Positions 1-9,135 are shown, counted from the first letter of the stretch. The stretch: 64,000 nucleotides of DNA from CAYMUR01 sp964393615 (GCA_964393615.1 CAYMUR010000019.1:1-64000), one strand, 5' to 3'. Numbers and translations: made by a program. Notes: a model not told the origin generated them from the sequence alone.

Positions 1-1
1 A

Positions 2-403
2 AAAAGGACTAGAACCTTGGAGGAATTGCGTGAACGATTGCTGGGTGTTCACGATGAGGATGGTGTGCAGGTCATTGACCGGGTTGACCTGGTCGAAGAT
101 TTGTACTCGGGTGCGGACCCATTGGTCGCACCTGATTTAATCATTGGATACAATTCCGGTTACCGTGCCAGTTGGGAAACGGTACTAGGGAAAATGCCTC
201 GCGAAATACTTGTTGATAATTTGGAGCGTTGGAGTGGTACGCACTTAATCAACCCAGATCACGTACCTGGAATATTGCTGACAAATTTTGAAGTAGCCCG
301 TCATGAGCCGGAGTTAAGTGACATTGCTCCTACGATTTTAAACGCGTTTGCGATTGACAAGCCAACTCATATGACTGGGCGACCACTACAAAAAGAGACG
401 TAG
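2..403 (+). CDS. Alkaline phosphatase superfamily phosphodiesterase, C-terminal part (5' end outside window)
   Basis: The frame is open from the first bases, so only the last 133 residues of a longer protein are visible. They carry the C-terminal signature of the type I phosphodiesterase/nucleotide pyrophosphatase branch of the alkaline phosphatase superfamily: PDLIIGYNSGYRASWE, then WSGTHLI with the His expected to bind metal, VPGILLTN, and a tail with APTILNAF. The same motifs in the same order occur in the gene at 1265-3309, so the two are tandem paralogues. Here the WSGDH motif of the paralogue reads WSGTH. The natural substrate of these planctomycete proteins is not known to me; hydrolysis of a phosphodiester or phosphomonoester is inferred from family membership. 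Confidence 0.85.
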   Translation, partial: KRTRTLEELRERLLGVHDEDGVQVIDRVDLVEDLYSGADPLVAPDLIIGYNSGYRASWETVLGKMPREILVDNLERWSGTHLINPDHVPGILLTNFEVARHEPELSDIAPTILNAFAIDKPTHMTGRPLQKET

Positions 404-529
404 TGAGTCTGCCATTGACCTGATCGCATCTGGGTGCGGGAGAGATGTGGCTCAACGAGTGACGAATCTAACAATCAGAGTTGAACGAAGGTGTTGTTAA
501 GTACTGAGTTGAAATACGGTTCTATACCA

Positions 530-1114
530 ATGTGTGACCTTGATCAATCACCAATTGTTGTTGTTTCCGGTTTGCCGCGGTCGGGGACGTCGCTGATGAT
601 GCAGATGTTACAGCAGGGTGGAGTCTCCCTGGTGACGGATGGAATCAGGCAAGCAGATGACGACAACCCGAACGGTTATTTTGAGCTTGAGGCCGTTAAA
701 CGGACAAAATCTGACGGCACTTGGTTGAAGCAGGCTGCCGATAAAGCGGTTAAGGTGATTTACAAGTTGCTTTACGATTTGCCGGAAGATTGCCACTATC
801 AAGTCATTTTGATGCGTCGTCCAATCTCAGAGGTGATTGCCTCACAGTCTGCCATGTTGGACCGTAAGGGAAGCCCAGGCGCAGCGATTTCGCAAACACG
901 TCTGGCTGAAATTTTTTCCAGGCAATTGGACGAAGCAGTTCATTTTTTAAGTGTACAACCGCATTTTGAATTATTGGAAGTCAATTACCATGATGTGCTT
1001 CACGAACCGTTGGTCGTGTCCAAAGCAGTGGCCAAATTCTTACACCGTTCCCTTGACTTGTCGGCGATGGCCAGTGCAGTGGATACGAGTTTATATCGAC
1101 GCAAGGCAAAATAA
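530..1114 (+). CDS. Sulfotransferase-like P-loop protein
   Basis: A short protein (194 residues from the ATG at 530; a GTG at 491 would add 13). It opens with VVVSGLPRSGTSLMM, the 5'-phosphosulfate-binding loop of PAPS-dependent sulfotransferases, and has LMRRPISEVIASQ near the middle, which matches the 3'-phosphate-binding Arg/Ser region. Such proteins move sulfate from PAPS to a hydroxyl or amine. At under 200 residues it is smaller than typical sulfotransferases, and the acceptor cannot be guessed. It lies between two paralogous phosphodiesterase genes on the same strand, so a joint role in processing a sulfated or phosphorylated envelope molecule is possible but only inferred. The fold is well supported; sulfotransferase activity is less so. 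Confidence 0.8.
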   Translation: MCDLDQSPIVVVSGLPRSGTSLMMQMLQQGGVSLVTDGIRQADDDNPNGYFELEAVKRTKSDGTWLKQAADKAVKVIYKLLYDLPEDCHYQVILMRRPISEVIASQSAMLDRKGSPGAAISQTRLAEIFSRQLDEAVHFLSVQPHFELLEVNYHDVLHEPLVVSKAVAKFLHRSLDLSAMASAVDTSLYRRKAK

Positions 1115-1264
1115 ATAGTAGGGTGTTCATGGTCACGCATAAAAATTAAGGGTGCAGAATATTCGTTTTAAAATTGTGTCATGTGCTGATGAAGGCAGGG
1201 GACACTGAAACTTGGCAAATCTGTTTATCCTGATATACAGCTTTTCTTTAGCCCACAAAAAATC

Positions 1265-3309
1265 ATGCTGTTGTCCTACATAGGTCCAGGTGCTGGAATT
1301 GCCCTGGTCGGATCTTTTTTTGTCGTTCTATTGGCGTTGATTTCGGCGTGTTNNNNNNNNNNTCGACGGATTTGGCGCATGATCCGTGGGCAGCAGGCAT
1401 TGCGCAGAGCCCGTGTTCCCCGTGTCGTCGTGCTTGGCTTGGATGGGTTGGAACCGGAATTGGTGGAGGAGTACCTGAAACAAGGCCATATGCCGAACCT
1501 GGCGAAACTTCGTGAGCAGGGAAGTTATCAGCGTCTTGGGACGACCTGGCCCCCTTTGTCCCCCGTGGCCTGGTCCAGCTTTTCAACCGGAACAAATCCG
1601 GGCAAACACAACATTTTCGACTTCATTGCAAGAAATCCGAAAACTTATCGGCCTGCTATTTCGTCGGTGAAAATTGGTAAACCACGGCGGACTCTGCGGC
1701 TGGGGCGCTATGTGTTACCGTTGTCGAAAGCTGAAATCACGCTTTTGCGTAAAAGCAAGCCGTTCTGGTCTGTTTTGGGAGAAGCGGGAATCTTTAGCGC
1801 TGTTTTGAGAGTACCAATTACATTTCCTCCCGATCGTTTTCATGGTGTTCAATTATCCGCAATGTGTGTCCCAGACTTATTGGGTACACAGGGGACGTTC
1901 TTGTATTATTGTGAGGGTGAAGCTGTTGAGCGAAGCGGTGAAGGAGATGTTGGTGGTGAGCACATTCCGGTAGAAAGAAATGGAAATGAGATTCGCTCTT
2001 GGTTGAGAGGGCCGGCGAATCCATTAGACAAGGGCCACGCCGAGTTGCGCATTCCATTTACCGTCGTGTCTCATGAAGGTAATGCGGATGCAGTGCTTCG
2101 GGTGGGTGGTCAGCAAGTACCGCTGGAGCTCAATCAATATTCCCCATGGGTCCGGTTTTCTTACAGGACAGGACCAGGGATGAGCATTCAAGGCATTGCC
2201 CGTTTTTTACTGAAGCAATTTGACGATCGGTTTGAAATGTACAGCACGCCGGTACAGATCGATCCGGAGCGGCCTGTGATGCCAATTTCTCATCCGGCCG
2301 TGTATTCGAATTATTTGTCGCGTCAACTTGGTGCGTTTTCGACGCTAGGGCTGGCTGAGGACACCTGGTCACTGTCCGAAGGAGTGTTATCGGAAGATGC
2401 TTTTTTAGAACAAGCTTACAATATTCATGACGAACGCATTGCCATGTTTCATGATGCGCTCGATACGGTCCGACAAGGGTTGGTAGTTTGTGTATTTGAT
2501 GCACCAGATCGGATACAGCATATGTTCTGGCGTTTTCTGGAGGACGACCATCCCGCATTAGAAGGCTGTGACAATACGCACAGCGATACGATTGCCAGCA
2601 TGTACGGCCGAATGGACAAATTAGTCGGAGAGACGATGCAACGCATCGGACCCGATGATACATTATTGGTGATGAGCGACCATGGCTTTAAACCATTTCG
2701 GCGTTGTGTTGATTTGAATACATGGCTACAGGAGCATGGTTATCTTACGTTACACAATGGACGTGAATCAGGACAAAATTATTTGCGAGATGTTGACTGG
2801 TCGCGTACTCGGGCCTACGCATTTGGTCTGGCTGGAATTTATGTGAACCAAGTGGGGCGCGAAGCGCAAGGGATTGTCAACGCCGGGCAAGAGAAACAAA
2901 ATCTTGTTGCGGAAATTGTTTCCGCTCTTTCAGGTTTGATGGATGTAGCAAATGGCCAGACTGCCGTTCGGGAAGCGATTGCGAGTAGCCAGGCATATGA
3001 TGGACCGTATGTCGATGCGGCACCGGATATTCTGGTTGGCTATAACACTGGTTACCGGGTTTCCTGGGATTCTGCTGTGGGCAAGGTCAGTGGAAAGGTA
3101 TTTGCGGACAACCTCAAGGCCTGGAGTGGTGACCACTGTATCCACCCAAATCTCGTGCCTGGGGTACTATTCAGCAATTTAAAGTTAAACCNNNNNNNNN
3201 NAACCAGCGCCCTGCCGGAATTTGCGATTTGGGTCCGACAGTTTTGGAATTATTAGGAGTTACCAGACCGGATTATATGGATGGCGAGTCGTTGTTGCCG
3301 AATGAGTGA
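1265..3309 (+). CDS. Membrane-anchored type I phosphodiesterase/nucleotide pyrophosphatase family protein
   Basis: Alkaline phosphatase superfamily enzyme. An N-terminal hydrophobic segment (about residues 5-29, IGPGAGIALVGSFFVVLLAL) should anchor it in the membrane. Superfamily motifs follow: VVLGLDGLEP (first metal Asp, near residue 60), the nucleophile region LSPVAWSSFSTGTNPGKH, FDAPDRIQHMFWR (Asp/His), MSDHGFKPF (Asp-His), and WSGDHCI near the C-terminus. Two 10-N gaps interrupt it. After the second (3192-3201) the literal frame is wrong: the true tail continues in another frame as DLGPTVLELLGVTRPDYMDG and SLLPNE, ending with TGA at 3307-3309. Reading straight through the gap gives a false stop near 3256. 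Substrate unknown; paralogous to the gene fragment at 2-403. Confidence 0.88.
1353..1362. other. Assembly gap (10 N)
   Basis: Ten N just after the membrane segment of the phosphodiesterase gene. The frame happens to continue, but the true number of missing bases is unknown because every gap in the window has the same length. Confidence 0.98.
3192..3201. other. Assembly gap (10 N) that breaks a reading frame
   Basis: The phosphodiesterase reading frame before and after this gap differs, although both sides clearly belong to the same C-terminal domain. The N count is a placeholder rather than a measured length. Confidence 0.97.
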
Positions 3310-3382
3310 AGATGTCATTTGTCTGCTTTTTTACGAAGATCGGCTAAGTCCGTACACTCGTTAAGAGATTGCCTGCTGGGTC

Positions 3383-3400
3383 ATCCATGATTTCATGGAT
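3383..3400. repeat. Perfect 18-nt inverted repeat
   Basis: ATCCATGA-TT-TCATGGAT forms an 8-bp stem with a 2-nt loop between the phosphodiesterase gene and the small protein at 3565. No T-run follows, so it is not a standard intrinsic terminator. It could be an operator or an RNA processing hairpin. Confidence 0.55.
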
Positions 3401-3564
3401 AGCGCGTGACTTAAGACTGAGATTCACGACGAGCGATAGATACCAACGTCAGAGAGTAGAATTGAAATAGGCATATTCTGGGTGTCTAGGCACTGACGTA
3501 AAGCATTGTTTTGTAAACATCTAAAATTCAACTTGTGAATTGCCCTGAATAAAGGAAAAATTGA

Positions 3565-3765
3565 ATGATGTTTTTCAATACAGTCAAGGTTCCAATCGAC
3601 CGCACACTCTACGACCGGCTCGTTCGGATTGCCAAAATAGCGGGTTACTCGAATAGTAAGGAATTTATTGTTCATGTTTTAGAAAAAGAGGCGGGTCGTA
3701 TGGACCAATCGCAAGACGACATAGAGGTCGAAAAACAGCTGCGTGGTCTAGGTTACATTGAATAG
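3565..3765 (+). CDS. Small ribbon-helix-helix-like protein
   Basis: A 66-residue protein preceded by AAAGGA 8 nt before the first ATG (ATG at 3568 is an alternative). It starts KVPIDRTLYDRLVRIAKIAG, then YSNSKEFIVHVLEKE. This strand followed by two short helices resembles the ribbon-helix-helix fold of small DNA-binding repressors. The C-terminal tail, VEKQLRGLGYIE, resembles the LxxLGY(I/V) tail found at the end of many sulfatases and type I phosphodiesterases. It follows the phosphodiesterase gene on the same strand, so it may regulate or accompany it. No function can be assigned from sequence; DNA binding is an inference. Confidence 0.7.
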   Translation: MMFFNTVKVPIDRTLYDRLVRIAKIAGYSNSKEFIVHVLEKEAGRMDQSQDDIEVEKQLRGLGYIE

Positions 3766-4058
3766 TGTTACCAATACGTGGAACTCAAGAAAGTGATAAG
3801 GAATCAATTTGAATCTGTTAGTTTTGTTGATCCATTGGCAGTCTTGCCATTGGGCATACTGTCGTGAGAAATTTCTGGTATGAGCGTTATGGTATAGATT
3901 TAGTTTTCCAGGAAATTACAGTTTTCCAGGAAATTACAAGGGATATGCGGAATTTGGTAATTCGCTTGGTACGTACGACTACTAAGGGTGTTTCCCGGCT
4001 AGTATCCATTTGACAAAAAAACAGTTTTTCAAGAAATGGCGACGTTGAACGACCGACC
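3766..4058. other. Intergenic region with an 18-bp tandem duplication
   Basis: No coding frame is convincing here. The clear structure is an exact direct duplication at 3902-3937. An AT-rich stretch follows and may hold the promoter of the membrane protein gene at 4059. Confidence 0.5.
3902..3937. repeat. Two tandem copies of an 18-bp unit
   Basis: The unit AGTTTTCCAGGAAATTAC occurs at 3902-3919 and again immediately at 3920-3937 without a mismatch. The inner TTTCCAGGAAA is itself a near-palindrome, so each copy could be a dyad binding site. It lies about 120 bp upstream of the next gene. Confidence 0.8.
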
Positions 4059-4892
4059 ATGGATTTATTTAATTCTTTATGTACTGATGTTACAGAATGG
4101 ATGCTGGTTCCATTTGTCGGGAGTCCGTTAGCAGGGCTTGTGTTTTGGGGAACGGTAGTCGGATCGTTGATGACGATTGTCTTTGGAAGAACATCGAATC
4201 AGACCGTGTTAGTTCGTGTGGTGAACCGTACTCGGGCTCAACTGTTGGCGATTAGCTTGTTTCGAGATGACTTGGGAGTGACGTTTCGCTGTCAAATTAA
4301 ATTGCTTCAATTAATTTGCTTGCGATTGTGGTACTCGATTCCACCATTGTTGGTGATGATCATTCCGAGCTTTGTTTTCTTGGTACAGTTGGCCTTGCGA
4401 TACGAAAAATTGCCACTTTTGCCGGGTGATCAGGCCATCGTGTGTTTACACCTGGCGGAACCCTATTGGACGAAGTATCGGGATACGCCCCTTATCACGC
4501 CACAGGGTGTGACGGTCGAAAGTGATGGATTGCGTGATGAAGTTTCAAAATCGATTGCTTGGCGCGTTCGTGCGGAGGATGGCCGGTCAGGCGATCTGAG
4601 TTGGCAGCTAGGTGACCAAGTCATCAAGAAAACGCTGGCAGCGACGACGATGCCTGGACGATTGTCGGTCGTCAGTCAGGTACGGACAGCATCGACGGTC
4701 TTGAATCGGCTGTTGCATCCGGCAGAAAGGTCTCTGGAACGAAGCAGTGCTGTGCGGTATATAGAAGTCGCCTATCCCCACACGAGAAAAACCCTCATCG
4801 CAGGTTGGGACATTCCCTGGTGGGGTATATTTTTTGCAACGACGATGGGCGCCGCATTGGCGACCGCCACTTTATTTAAAATTAAATTTTAA
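4059..4892 (+). CDS. Conserved membrane protein of unknown function
   Basis: 277 residues. Hydrophobic segments are at about 24-42, 93-114 and 251-273. A charged stretch with VRVVNRTRAQLLAISLFRDD and DLGVTFRCQIKLLQLICLRLW lies between the first and second, and a soluble domain of about 130 residues between the second and third. I do not recognise the family. One helix, a basic amphipathic connector and then a helix followed by a short loop is loosely reminiscent of the EMC3/DUF106 branch of the Oxa1 superfamily, but I cannot show homology by eye. It is flanked by unrelated genes on the same strand with wide gaps, so context gives no function. Confidence 0.75.
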   Translation: MDLFNSLCTDVTEWMLVPFVGSPLAGLVFWGTVVGSLMTIVFGRTSNQTVLVRVVNRTRAQLLAISLFRDDLGVTFRCQIKLLQLICLRLWYSIPPLLVMIIPSFVFLVQLALRYEKLPLLPGDQAIVCLHLAEPYWTKYRDTPLITPQGVTVESDGLRDEVSKSIAWRVRAEDGRSGDLSWQLGDQVIKKTLAATTMPGRLSVVSQVRTASTVLNRLLHPAERSLERSSAVRYIEVAYPHTRKTLIAGWDIPWWGIFFATTMGAALATATLFKIKF

Positions 4893-5266
4893 GAGAAGCT
4901 TTGCATCGCGACGGAGCGGGTGAGATAAAGAGTGTTACTTGCCAGGATGTAGTATTTGGTTTGTACAATTCACCCAGTTCTACATTGGCCCGTCATGGCA
5001 TTCTCCGTTACGGCTTGTGAACTGCGGTAAGGGCATTCCAGGAAATCGAAAACGATTGAGTATTTGCATGTTCAGATTACGGCGATTTCAGCGAACGACG
5101 AACTGTATTGTCAGTCATTTTTCATGAGGTGAATTGTGTTGGTGGAGCGTGTATAGTAGTTTTGCTGTTGTCAAGCAAGGAGTCGCAGTGGCTACTTCAC
5201 CCGAGTGGTATTTTTTGCGTTTCAGGCAGGCGTTTATTTCAACCGAGTCAATGATTAAGCAATTGT
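4893..5266. other. Intergenic region, nothing recognised
   Basis: 374 bases between the membrane protein and the PHP phosphatase. The short open frame at 4939-5127 has no recognisable composition or motif and no ribosome binding site. I see no hairpin or repeat of note. Confidence 0.5.
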
Positions 5267-6100
5267 ATGGACCGAATACTTTACGAAACACATAGTCATA
5301 CCACGTTGTGCAAACACGCTTTTGGAACGCCAGACGAATACGCGATGGCCGCTCAACATGCCGGGTTGAAAGGGCTGATGATCACCTGTCACAATCCGAT
5401 GCCTTTTGGGTTTTCATCTCAAGTGCGCATGGAAATGGACGAGTTTGACGAGTATTTAGATCTTGTTGAGTGTACCCGTTCTGCTTGGTTTGGCCGTATT
5501 GATGTACGGCTCGGTTTAGAATGTGATTACTTTCCTGGTTTTGAGGACTGGCTGGAGAGACAGGTCAAAGCGGCACCTTACGACTATCTCCTTGGTTCTG
5601 TCCATCCACAAACTGGTGAGTTCCGTGAACGATTCTGGACAGATGATCCCTATGTATTTCAAAGACACTATTTTGAACAATTGGCGCTAGCAGCTGAAAC
5701 AGGATGGTTTGATTGTTTGGCACATCCTGACTTGGTCAAAAACACAACAGCCACGGCCTGGCAACCTGATTTAATTATGGATGACATTCGCCACTGCTTG
5801 GACCGTGTGGCAGCTACAGGAATAGCAATGGAACTGAACACTTCCGGTCGTAATAAAGTGATTGCCGAGATGAATCCTTTTCCAGGAATGCTTTGTGAAA
5901 TGGCGTCACGTGGCATTCCAGTTGTGATTGGAGCAGATGCGCACAGGCCGGAACGTGTTGGAGAAGGCTTTGATGATGCGCTTAAACTGTTAGGACAATG
6001 TGGATATGAGTCTGTGAGTTTCTTTATGGGGCATCAACGGCAGGATGTTTTCATTGAACAGGCGCGACGCAGTCTTCAACCATCGGAGCGTTCTTCCTGA
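5267..6100 (+). CDS. PHP-domain phosphatase, histidinol-phosphatase (HisK/HisJ) family
   Basis: 277 residues with the full metal-binding pattern of the PHP (polymerase and histidinol phosphatase) fold: ETHSHTTLCKHA at the N-terminus, ITCHNP, GLECDYF, GSVHPQ, LAHPDL and GADAHRPERVG at the C-terminus. Together these supply the His, Asp and Glu ligands of a trinuclear metal centre. The length and motif order match the histidinol-phosphate phosphatase HisK type, which removes phosphate from L-histidinol phosphate in histidine synthesis. No other his gene is nearby, so another phosphoester substrate remains possible. The last 25 bases overlap the end of the convergent protease gene. Confidence 0.85.
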   Translation: MDRILYETHSHTTLCKHAFGTPDEYAMAAQHAGLKGLMITCHNPMPFGFSSQVRMEMDEFDEYLDLVECTRSAWFGRIDVRLGLECDYFPGFEDWLERQVKAAPYDYLLGSVHPQTGEFRERFWTDDPYVFQRHYFEQLALAAETGWFDCLAHPDLVKNTTATAWQPDLIMDDIRHCLDRVAATGIAMELNTSGRNKVIAEMNPFPGMLCEMASRGIPVVIGADAHRPERVGEGFDDALKLLGQCGYESVSFFMGHQRQDVFIEQARRSLQPSERSS

Positions 6101-8100
6101 GGATTTAGTCTTATCAATCTTCTTTCGATGGAACTCGATAATCCTGTGACGAACAAAAATCCCAGGACGGTGGTCAGTAAGCTAGTGGGTTCTGGCACTA
6201 CGAGCCAAGGGCCGTCAGACTTGTAGCCAGCGGGGGAAAAATAATTGGCCAGGCGTGCGAAATCAGTGATGTCTACATCGAGATCTCCATCGAAGTCGCC
6301 GTCGGTCCAGGTGTGGTGTTTGCCGCCGGGATCGAAATGATATGCGAAGATTCCAAAGTCTGTGATGTCGACGTCGTGGTCGCCATCGATATCACCGGAT
6401 ATTGCTTGCCAGGGAGTTAGGGTGATTTCATTCGGGTGATAGACAATGTCAAAAAAGATGCCGTTGCCTGGATGACGGCCTGTTACTGTTTCAAAATTTC
6501 CCACGGCACCGTCGTGTGTCATGATGACAAACGTTTCTCCGATTAGTCCAGACATCGGAAGGGACGTTGTCAACAATTCGAGTGTTCCTGCGAGATTCGC
6601 CGTACCGCTTATCCGTAATTGGTCGTAATCGACCCCCACGGCAGGACCGTTTAACTCGATCTCTAATGTAGAGGTGCTGTTTTGTAAATAAGTTCCTTGA
6701 ACGAATGTTGGTCCTGTTGTGTGACTGGGAGAAAAATATCCTCCGAGCATTTGTAAATTCCCGTGAATCACAGCACTGTGCAGGGATCCATCTGTCATGT
6801 TCAAAGTGCCATCGGTGAGATCGAGTTCGATGACATCTAAATGACCGCCTGAAAGATCGAGTCGGCCGGACGCAGTTAAGAGGATGCGAGAGGCTGTGGC
6901 AGTACCTTCGGTTACCATGAGTTGTCCAGCATTGTTGACCAGTATCGTATCGGCGGAGACGCTTCCCGACGCGTGATTTAAAGTTAAGGTTGTACCAGGA
7001 CCTTCTACGGTAATCTTTTGGACGACGTCCAACGCATGGTTGTTGGTAACTAGTTGGTCCCCTTCGGCCAGAACCAAATTTTTTGCCTGGGATGTATTTA
7101 CTAGCTGGACAAGGGGGTCAACGTAAGGAGAACGGATATAAGCATCGTCGTCCATGTCAGGGTTGCGATTGCCAATCCAATGCGTGGCGTCCCAGGTATT
7201 GGTTGTTCCGGTGAGAAAATCTTTGCGTGGCAAATCAACTTCGCTATAGCCATGACTGGATGCCATCGCAAGCAAATCCGTAGAGCTTGGTAAGAGACGC
7301 CGGTTGGTGGGAATGGTGGGTGACATCAATGAGAAACTGTCAGCCAAATGTGCAATGTTATTCACAGAAGAGTACTTGATGCCCATCGTGGCACCGCCGA
7401 TAAATTGCGGATCCACATCGTAGTCACCGTCGACTGTTTCGCCGATCGTCGAAGCATTCGTGGCAGACATGCCCAGCGTATGTCCAACTTCGTGTAACAC
7501 CAACGTTAACAGATCCGTGATGTTTTGCGCCTGGCTAGTAGAGGCGGTACCCTGGTAGCCGGTTTCCAAAACAGAGGGGACTGTACCTGTAAAGAATAAT
7601 GTCTGGTCGGAGTCCGTCAGGTCTTGAAAGAGTGTCTGTTGCATGTTGAACTCGACATGGTCTTTTGGCGTTGGATCTAGATAATAATCCTGCTCATACC
7701 CGCCACTTCCGACTTCCGTGTTAATACGGATCGTGGCTTCCGTTTCTCGAGAAGGAGTGCCTTCTTGAACGACCAAGTCGTGTAACCCTAATATGCCAGA
7801 GAGGTTTTCGTACCAATAGTCGATGGTGATGGTCGTATCGGGACCGTTGTCCTCGAAAACGTCCTCATAAAATTGGGCCGCATACTCGAAAAAAGCTTGC
7901 AAAGATTCAGCATTGGGATCGAAAGTAGGTTTCTCGGACTGGGCCTGATCGAATTGTACGACGATATCGATGGCCAGCGAAAAATTGGCCATGATCAGCG
8001 CAAGTGTGAATCCAGCAAGGAGTTTGGATAGAAAACGGGACACTTCAATAGCGAATGGCAGGAGGAGTACTGGGTCGGTTAACGAGAACCGTCTATTCAT
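6076..8100 (-). CDS. Secreted matrixin-like metalloprotease with dockerin repeats and PEP-CTERM tail
   Basis: About 674 residues from the ATG at 8100, chosen because AGGA lies 6-7 nt upstream; an earlier ATG at 8127 lacks this. The N-terminus is a signal peptide (LLAGFTLALIMANFSLA). A metalloprotease region contains LTLVLHEVGHTLGM, a HExGH zinc site with the Gly of the metzincin/matrixin class, near residue 205. A beta-rich, autotransporter-like middle part follows. Near residues 568-620 two calcium-binding dockerin type I repeats occur (DIDGDHDVDITDF and DFDGDLDVDITDF), followed by the sorting tail VVPEPTSLLTTVLGFLF plus basic residues. PEP-CTERM tails are normally processed by an exosortase, which is not in this window. 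The product is probably envelope-associated or released. Confidence 0.88.
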   Translation of the reverse strand: MNRRFSLTDPVLLLPFAIEVSRFLSKLLAGFTLALIMANFSLAIDIVVQFDQAQSEKPTFDPNAESLQAFFEYAAQFYEDVFEDNGPDTTITIDYWYENLSGILGLHDLVVQEGTPSRETEATIRINTEVGSGGYEQDYYLDPTPKDHVEFNMQQTLFQDLTDSDQTLFFTGTVPSVLETGYQGTASTSQAQNITDLLTLVLHEVGHTLGMSATNASTIGETVDGDYDVDPQFIGGATMGIKYSSVNNIAHLADSFSLMSPTIPTNRRLLPSSTDLLAMASSHGYSEVDLPRKDFLTGTTNTWDATHWIGNRNPDMDDDAYIRSPYVDPLVQLVNTSQAKNLVLAEGDQLVTNNHALDVVQKITVEGPGTTLTLNHASGSVSADTILVNNAGQLMVTEGTATASRILLTASGRLDLSGGHLDVIELDLTDGTLNMTDGSLHSAVIHGNLQMLGGYFSPSHTTGPTFVQGTYLQNSTSTLEIELNGPAVGVDYDQLRISGTANLAGTLELLTTSLPMSGLIGETFVIMTHDGAVGNFETVTGRHPGNGIFFDIVYHPNEITLTPWQAISGDIDGDHDVDITDFGIFAYHFDPGGKHHTWTDGDFDGDLDVDITDFARLANYFSPAGYKSDGPWLVVPEPTSLLTTVLGFLFVTGLSSSIERRLIRLNPQEERSDG

Positions 8101-8460
8101 GCTATTCCTGGTAGTCCAGAGCGTCAACGAAATGCTGCCCGTAAGGTCGGACTGAGCCCTATAATGTGCAAAATCTAATAGTGAAACGGTGTATCACGAG
8201 GATTGTGCGGATTCTCGCCGGGCGACAGGACAGTCAGTCCCGCCGGGTGACAGGACAGTCAGTCCCGGAATCCACCGTCGCAGTGGCGACGAGAAACTGC
8301 ATGCTGGTAGGGAGAATGTTGGGTACCCAATCAGCCGAGTAAAACAATGGGAAAATATTCCTTTACCTTTTGCGGTCCGATGTATACGATTGTTTTAAAC
8401 GGTCGTTTGATTGGTGGGCCAGAATGGTCGTTGTGAATTTCGGTTGCTTCGCTCTAGGTC
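8101..8460. other. Divergent intergenic region with tandem repeat
   Basis: 360 bases between the divergent protease and TetR genes. It holds a 25-bp tandem duplication (8216-8265) and should contain both promoters. I could not define convincing -35/-10 boxes. Confidence 0.5.
8216..8265. repeat. Two tandem copies of a 25-bp unit
   Basis: Copies at 8216-8240 and 8241-8265 differ at one base only (C/T at position 7). Each contains GACAGGACAGTCAGTCCC. It lies about 200 bp upstream of the TetR gene, where a repressor operator would be plausible. Confidence 0.8.
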
Positions 8461-9132
8461 ATGAGGTTGGTGGTGGCATCACAGGTCAAAGAATCTTGTT
8501 CAGCGGATACACGAACTCGAATTCTGGATTCGGCAGGTCCTGTATTTGCCGAGAAAGGTTTTCGAGCGGCCACCGTGCGAGAAATTTGTCGTGCTGCCCA
8601 GGTGAATTTGGCCAGTGTGAACTATCACTTTGGAGACAAGCAGCGACTGTACATCGAAACGGTGAAACAGGCACACCATAAGCGGTTCGAACAGGTGCCT
8701 TCGCCCCAGTGGCCAGCTGATGTGCCAGCGGCGGATAAACTACGAATTTTTACCATTGCTTTGATCACTCGATTGATTGGTGTCGAGGAAGGGTCTTGGC
8801 AAACCCGTTTGATGATGCGTGAAATCTTGCAGCCGACAGAAGCTTGTGAAGAGCTGGTTCGGGATTATTTTCGTCCACAGTTCAATATTTTGTTGGAAAT
8901 CCTTAACGAAATACTCCCTTCGTCAACAACCGATGTACAACGTCATCAGATTGCCTTTAGCATTGTTGGTCAATGTGTGTACTACCGAATTGCAGAATCG
9001 GTGGTTGGCTTGCTTGTCGGGCAGAGTGAATTTGAGCAGCATTATGGTCCGGCTGAGTTAGGTGAACATATCGCACAGTTTTCGTTAACCGCATTAGGTT
9101 TGGCAGAACCTTGGTCGAAGGCACCAGAATAG
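8461..9132 (+). CDS. TetR/AcrR-family transcriptional regulator
   Basis: 223 residues. The N-terminal helix-turn-helix is typical of TetR proteins: TRTRILDSAGPVFAEKGF, then TVREICRAAQVNLASVNYHF and GDKQRLYIE (residues about 18-66). The C-terminal half (SWQTRLMMREILQPTEA) resembles the ligand-binding domain of the CerR/DUF1956 subgroup. It starts a tight operon: the stop is 3 bases before the HlyD-family gene, followed by an RND pump. It is therefore probably the local repressor of that efflux system, released by a substrate of the pump. The 25-bp tandem repeat at 8216-8265 is a candidate operator. Confidence 0.92.
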   Translation: MRLVVASQVKESCSADTRTRILDSAGPVFAEKGFRAATVREICRAAQVNLASVNYHFGDKQRLYIETVKQAHHKRFEQVPSPQWPADVPAADKLRIFTIALITRLIGVEEGSWQTRLMMREILQPTEACEELVRDYFRPQFNILLEILNEILPSSTTDVQRHQIAFSIVGQCVYYRIAESVVGLLVGQSEFEQHYGPAELGEHIAQFSLTALGLAEPWSKAPE

Positions 9133-9135
9133 AAA

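Noticed and set aside
2130..2663. Minus-strand open frame of 177 codons
   Set aside because: Shadow inside the phosphodiesterase gene; no family character.
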